In this document: piece after piece, positions 4,845 through 5,345 of the stretch
Position numbering within the stretch: the stretch's first letter is position 1
How the letters are laid out: every line of letters begins with the position of its first letter
Assembly (NCBI GenBank): GCA_030039775.1
Contig: JASHUX010000268.1
Coordinates: 1 to 5,345, forward strand
DNA: 5,345 bases
Direction: 5' to 3'
From: Alphaproteobacteria bacterium
GTDB lineage: Bacteria > Pseudomonadota > Alphaproteobacteria > ATCC43930 > CGMCC-115725
Made by a program: the position numbers and the translations under genes
The notes under the pieces: generated by a model
The model's input: only the letters and a program-made list of their open reading frames with translations
Told to the model about the DNA's origin: nothing
The model's database searches: none

Positions 4845-5345
4845 ATGACTCAGCTGACGCGTTATATTCTGCGCCAGACCATCGGCATCACGCTTCTTGT
4901 CGCGGTCGTTTTCACCGCCGCGGTATGGCTCGTCGAATCGCTCCGGCTGATCGACCTCATCGTCAATCGCGGACTGTCCCTCAGCCTGTTCCTCTACCTG
5001 GCGATGTTGATCCTGCCGCGATTCATCGACGCGGTGCTGCCGATCGCCGTCTTTATCGCGGTACTGTTCATCTATAACCGGTTGATCACCGAAAGCGAGT
5101 TGGTGGTGATGCGGTCCGCCGGCGTCAGCCAGATCGCGCTGGCGCGGCCCGCAATGATGGCGAGCGCAATTGCGACCGTCGTGCTCCTGCTGATGTCGGT
5201 CTATTTCCTGCCGGCCTCGAACCGAGCCTTCAAGGACCTGCAATTCGAAATCCGCAACAAGATCGCGTCGGTGCTGCTGCTGGAAGGCGCCTTCAACACC
5301 ATTTCGGACAACGTCACTATCTATGTCCGCGCCCGCGACACGCAA
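4845..5345 (+). CDS. lptF: LPS export ABC transporter permease LptF, N-terminal part
   Basis: LptF, with LptG and the ATPase LptB, forms the inner-membrane complex that extracts lipopolysaccharide and feeds it to the periplasmic bridge. The window holds 167 codons and ends inside the gene; full-length proteins run to about 360-400 residues. Hydrophobic segments lie at about 13-31, 47-77 and 98-121, matching the first three of six helices. Family landmarks are RYILRQ (6-11), WLVESLRLIDLIVNRG (28-43), FIYNRLITESELVVMRSAGVS (75-95), FLPASNRAFKDLQFEIRNKIASVLLLEGAFNTI (121-153) and the start of the periplasmic jellyroll domain (VTIYVRARD). ATG 4845 is chosen because it aligns with the usual LptF N-terminus and lies six bases after TATAAT. 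In many proteobacteria lptF is divergent from pepA, as here, and is followed by lptG. The family is clear; nothing can be said of the missing C-terminal half. Confidence 0.94.
   Translation, partial: MTQLTRYILRQTIGITLLVAVVFTAAVWLVESLRLIDLIVNRGLSLSLFLYLAMLILPRFIDAVLPIAVFIAVLFIYNRLITESELVVMRSAGVSQIALARPAMMASAIATVVLLLMSVYFLPASNRAFKDLQFEIRNKIASVLLLEGAFNTISDNVTIYVRARDTQ

Noticed and set aside
4773..5345. 190-codon minus-strand open frame at the right edge
   Set aside because: It is the antisense shadow of lptF, whose plus-strand translation gives clear membrane helices and family motifs; the shadow protein is rich in Asp, Arg and Gln with no domain.
1..5345. Search for a novel system such as a defence island, retron, toxin-antitoxin pair or mobile element
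   Set aside because: Nearly all of the window is accounted for by conserved housekeeping genes, and the gaps are at most 132 bases. The two miniproteins are single-span membrane proteins of unlike type in opposite orientation, with no paired-gene layout.

Overview
The window is GC-rich, gene-dense DNA that reads as a housekeeping stretch of an alphaproteobacterial chromosome, most likely Rhodospirillales-like. This rests on the protein sequences: alphaproteobacterial-type PurM, PurN, PepA, HolC and LptF, plus a 40-residue protein resembling the bacterial aa3-type cytochrome oxidase subunit IV. Taxonomy is inferred from remembered family sequences, not from a search. I see no tRNA, rRNA, CRISPR array, insertion sequence, phage gene or other mobile DNA, and no stretch over 300 bases without a gene.

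Layout. At the left edge is the start of a leftward gene for an exported protein (positions 143 to 1, DUF2066-like). Diverging from it, rightward, are purM (207-1292) and purN (1280-1843), which overlap by 13 bases, then a 40-residue single-span membrane protein (1907-2029). Converging on these from the right is a leftward series: pepA (4712-3213), holC (3213-2764), an unrecognised 47-residue membrane protein (2682-2539) and ndk (2465-2043). At the right edge lptF starts rightward at 4845, divergent from pepA, and runs off the window.

Function. purM and purN are steps of de novo purine synthesis, and ndk balances nucleoside triphosphate pools, so the left half has a nucleotide theme. pepA-holC is a common proteobacterial pair (leucyl aminopeptidase and DNA polymerase III chi subunit), here joined by a one-base stop/start overlap. 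lptF, divergent from pepA, encodes a lipopolysaccharide-export permease, and this pepA/lptF divergence is also common.

I found no new biological system. The points worth a second look are small: purM has a Shine-Dalgarno-like sequence with no start codon after it, while a perfect TATAAT overlaps its only usable ATG; lptF appears to be transcribed as a leaderless mRNA; ndk has a near-consensus promoter with an inverted repeat across its spacer; and two very small membrane-protein genes are easy for gene callers to miss.
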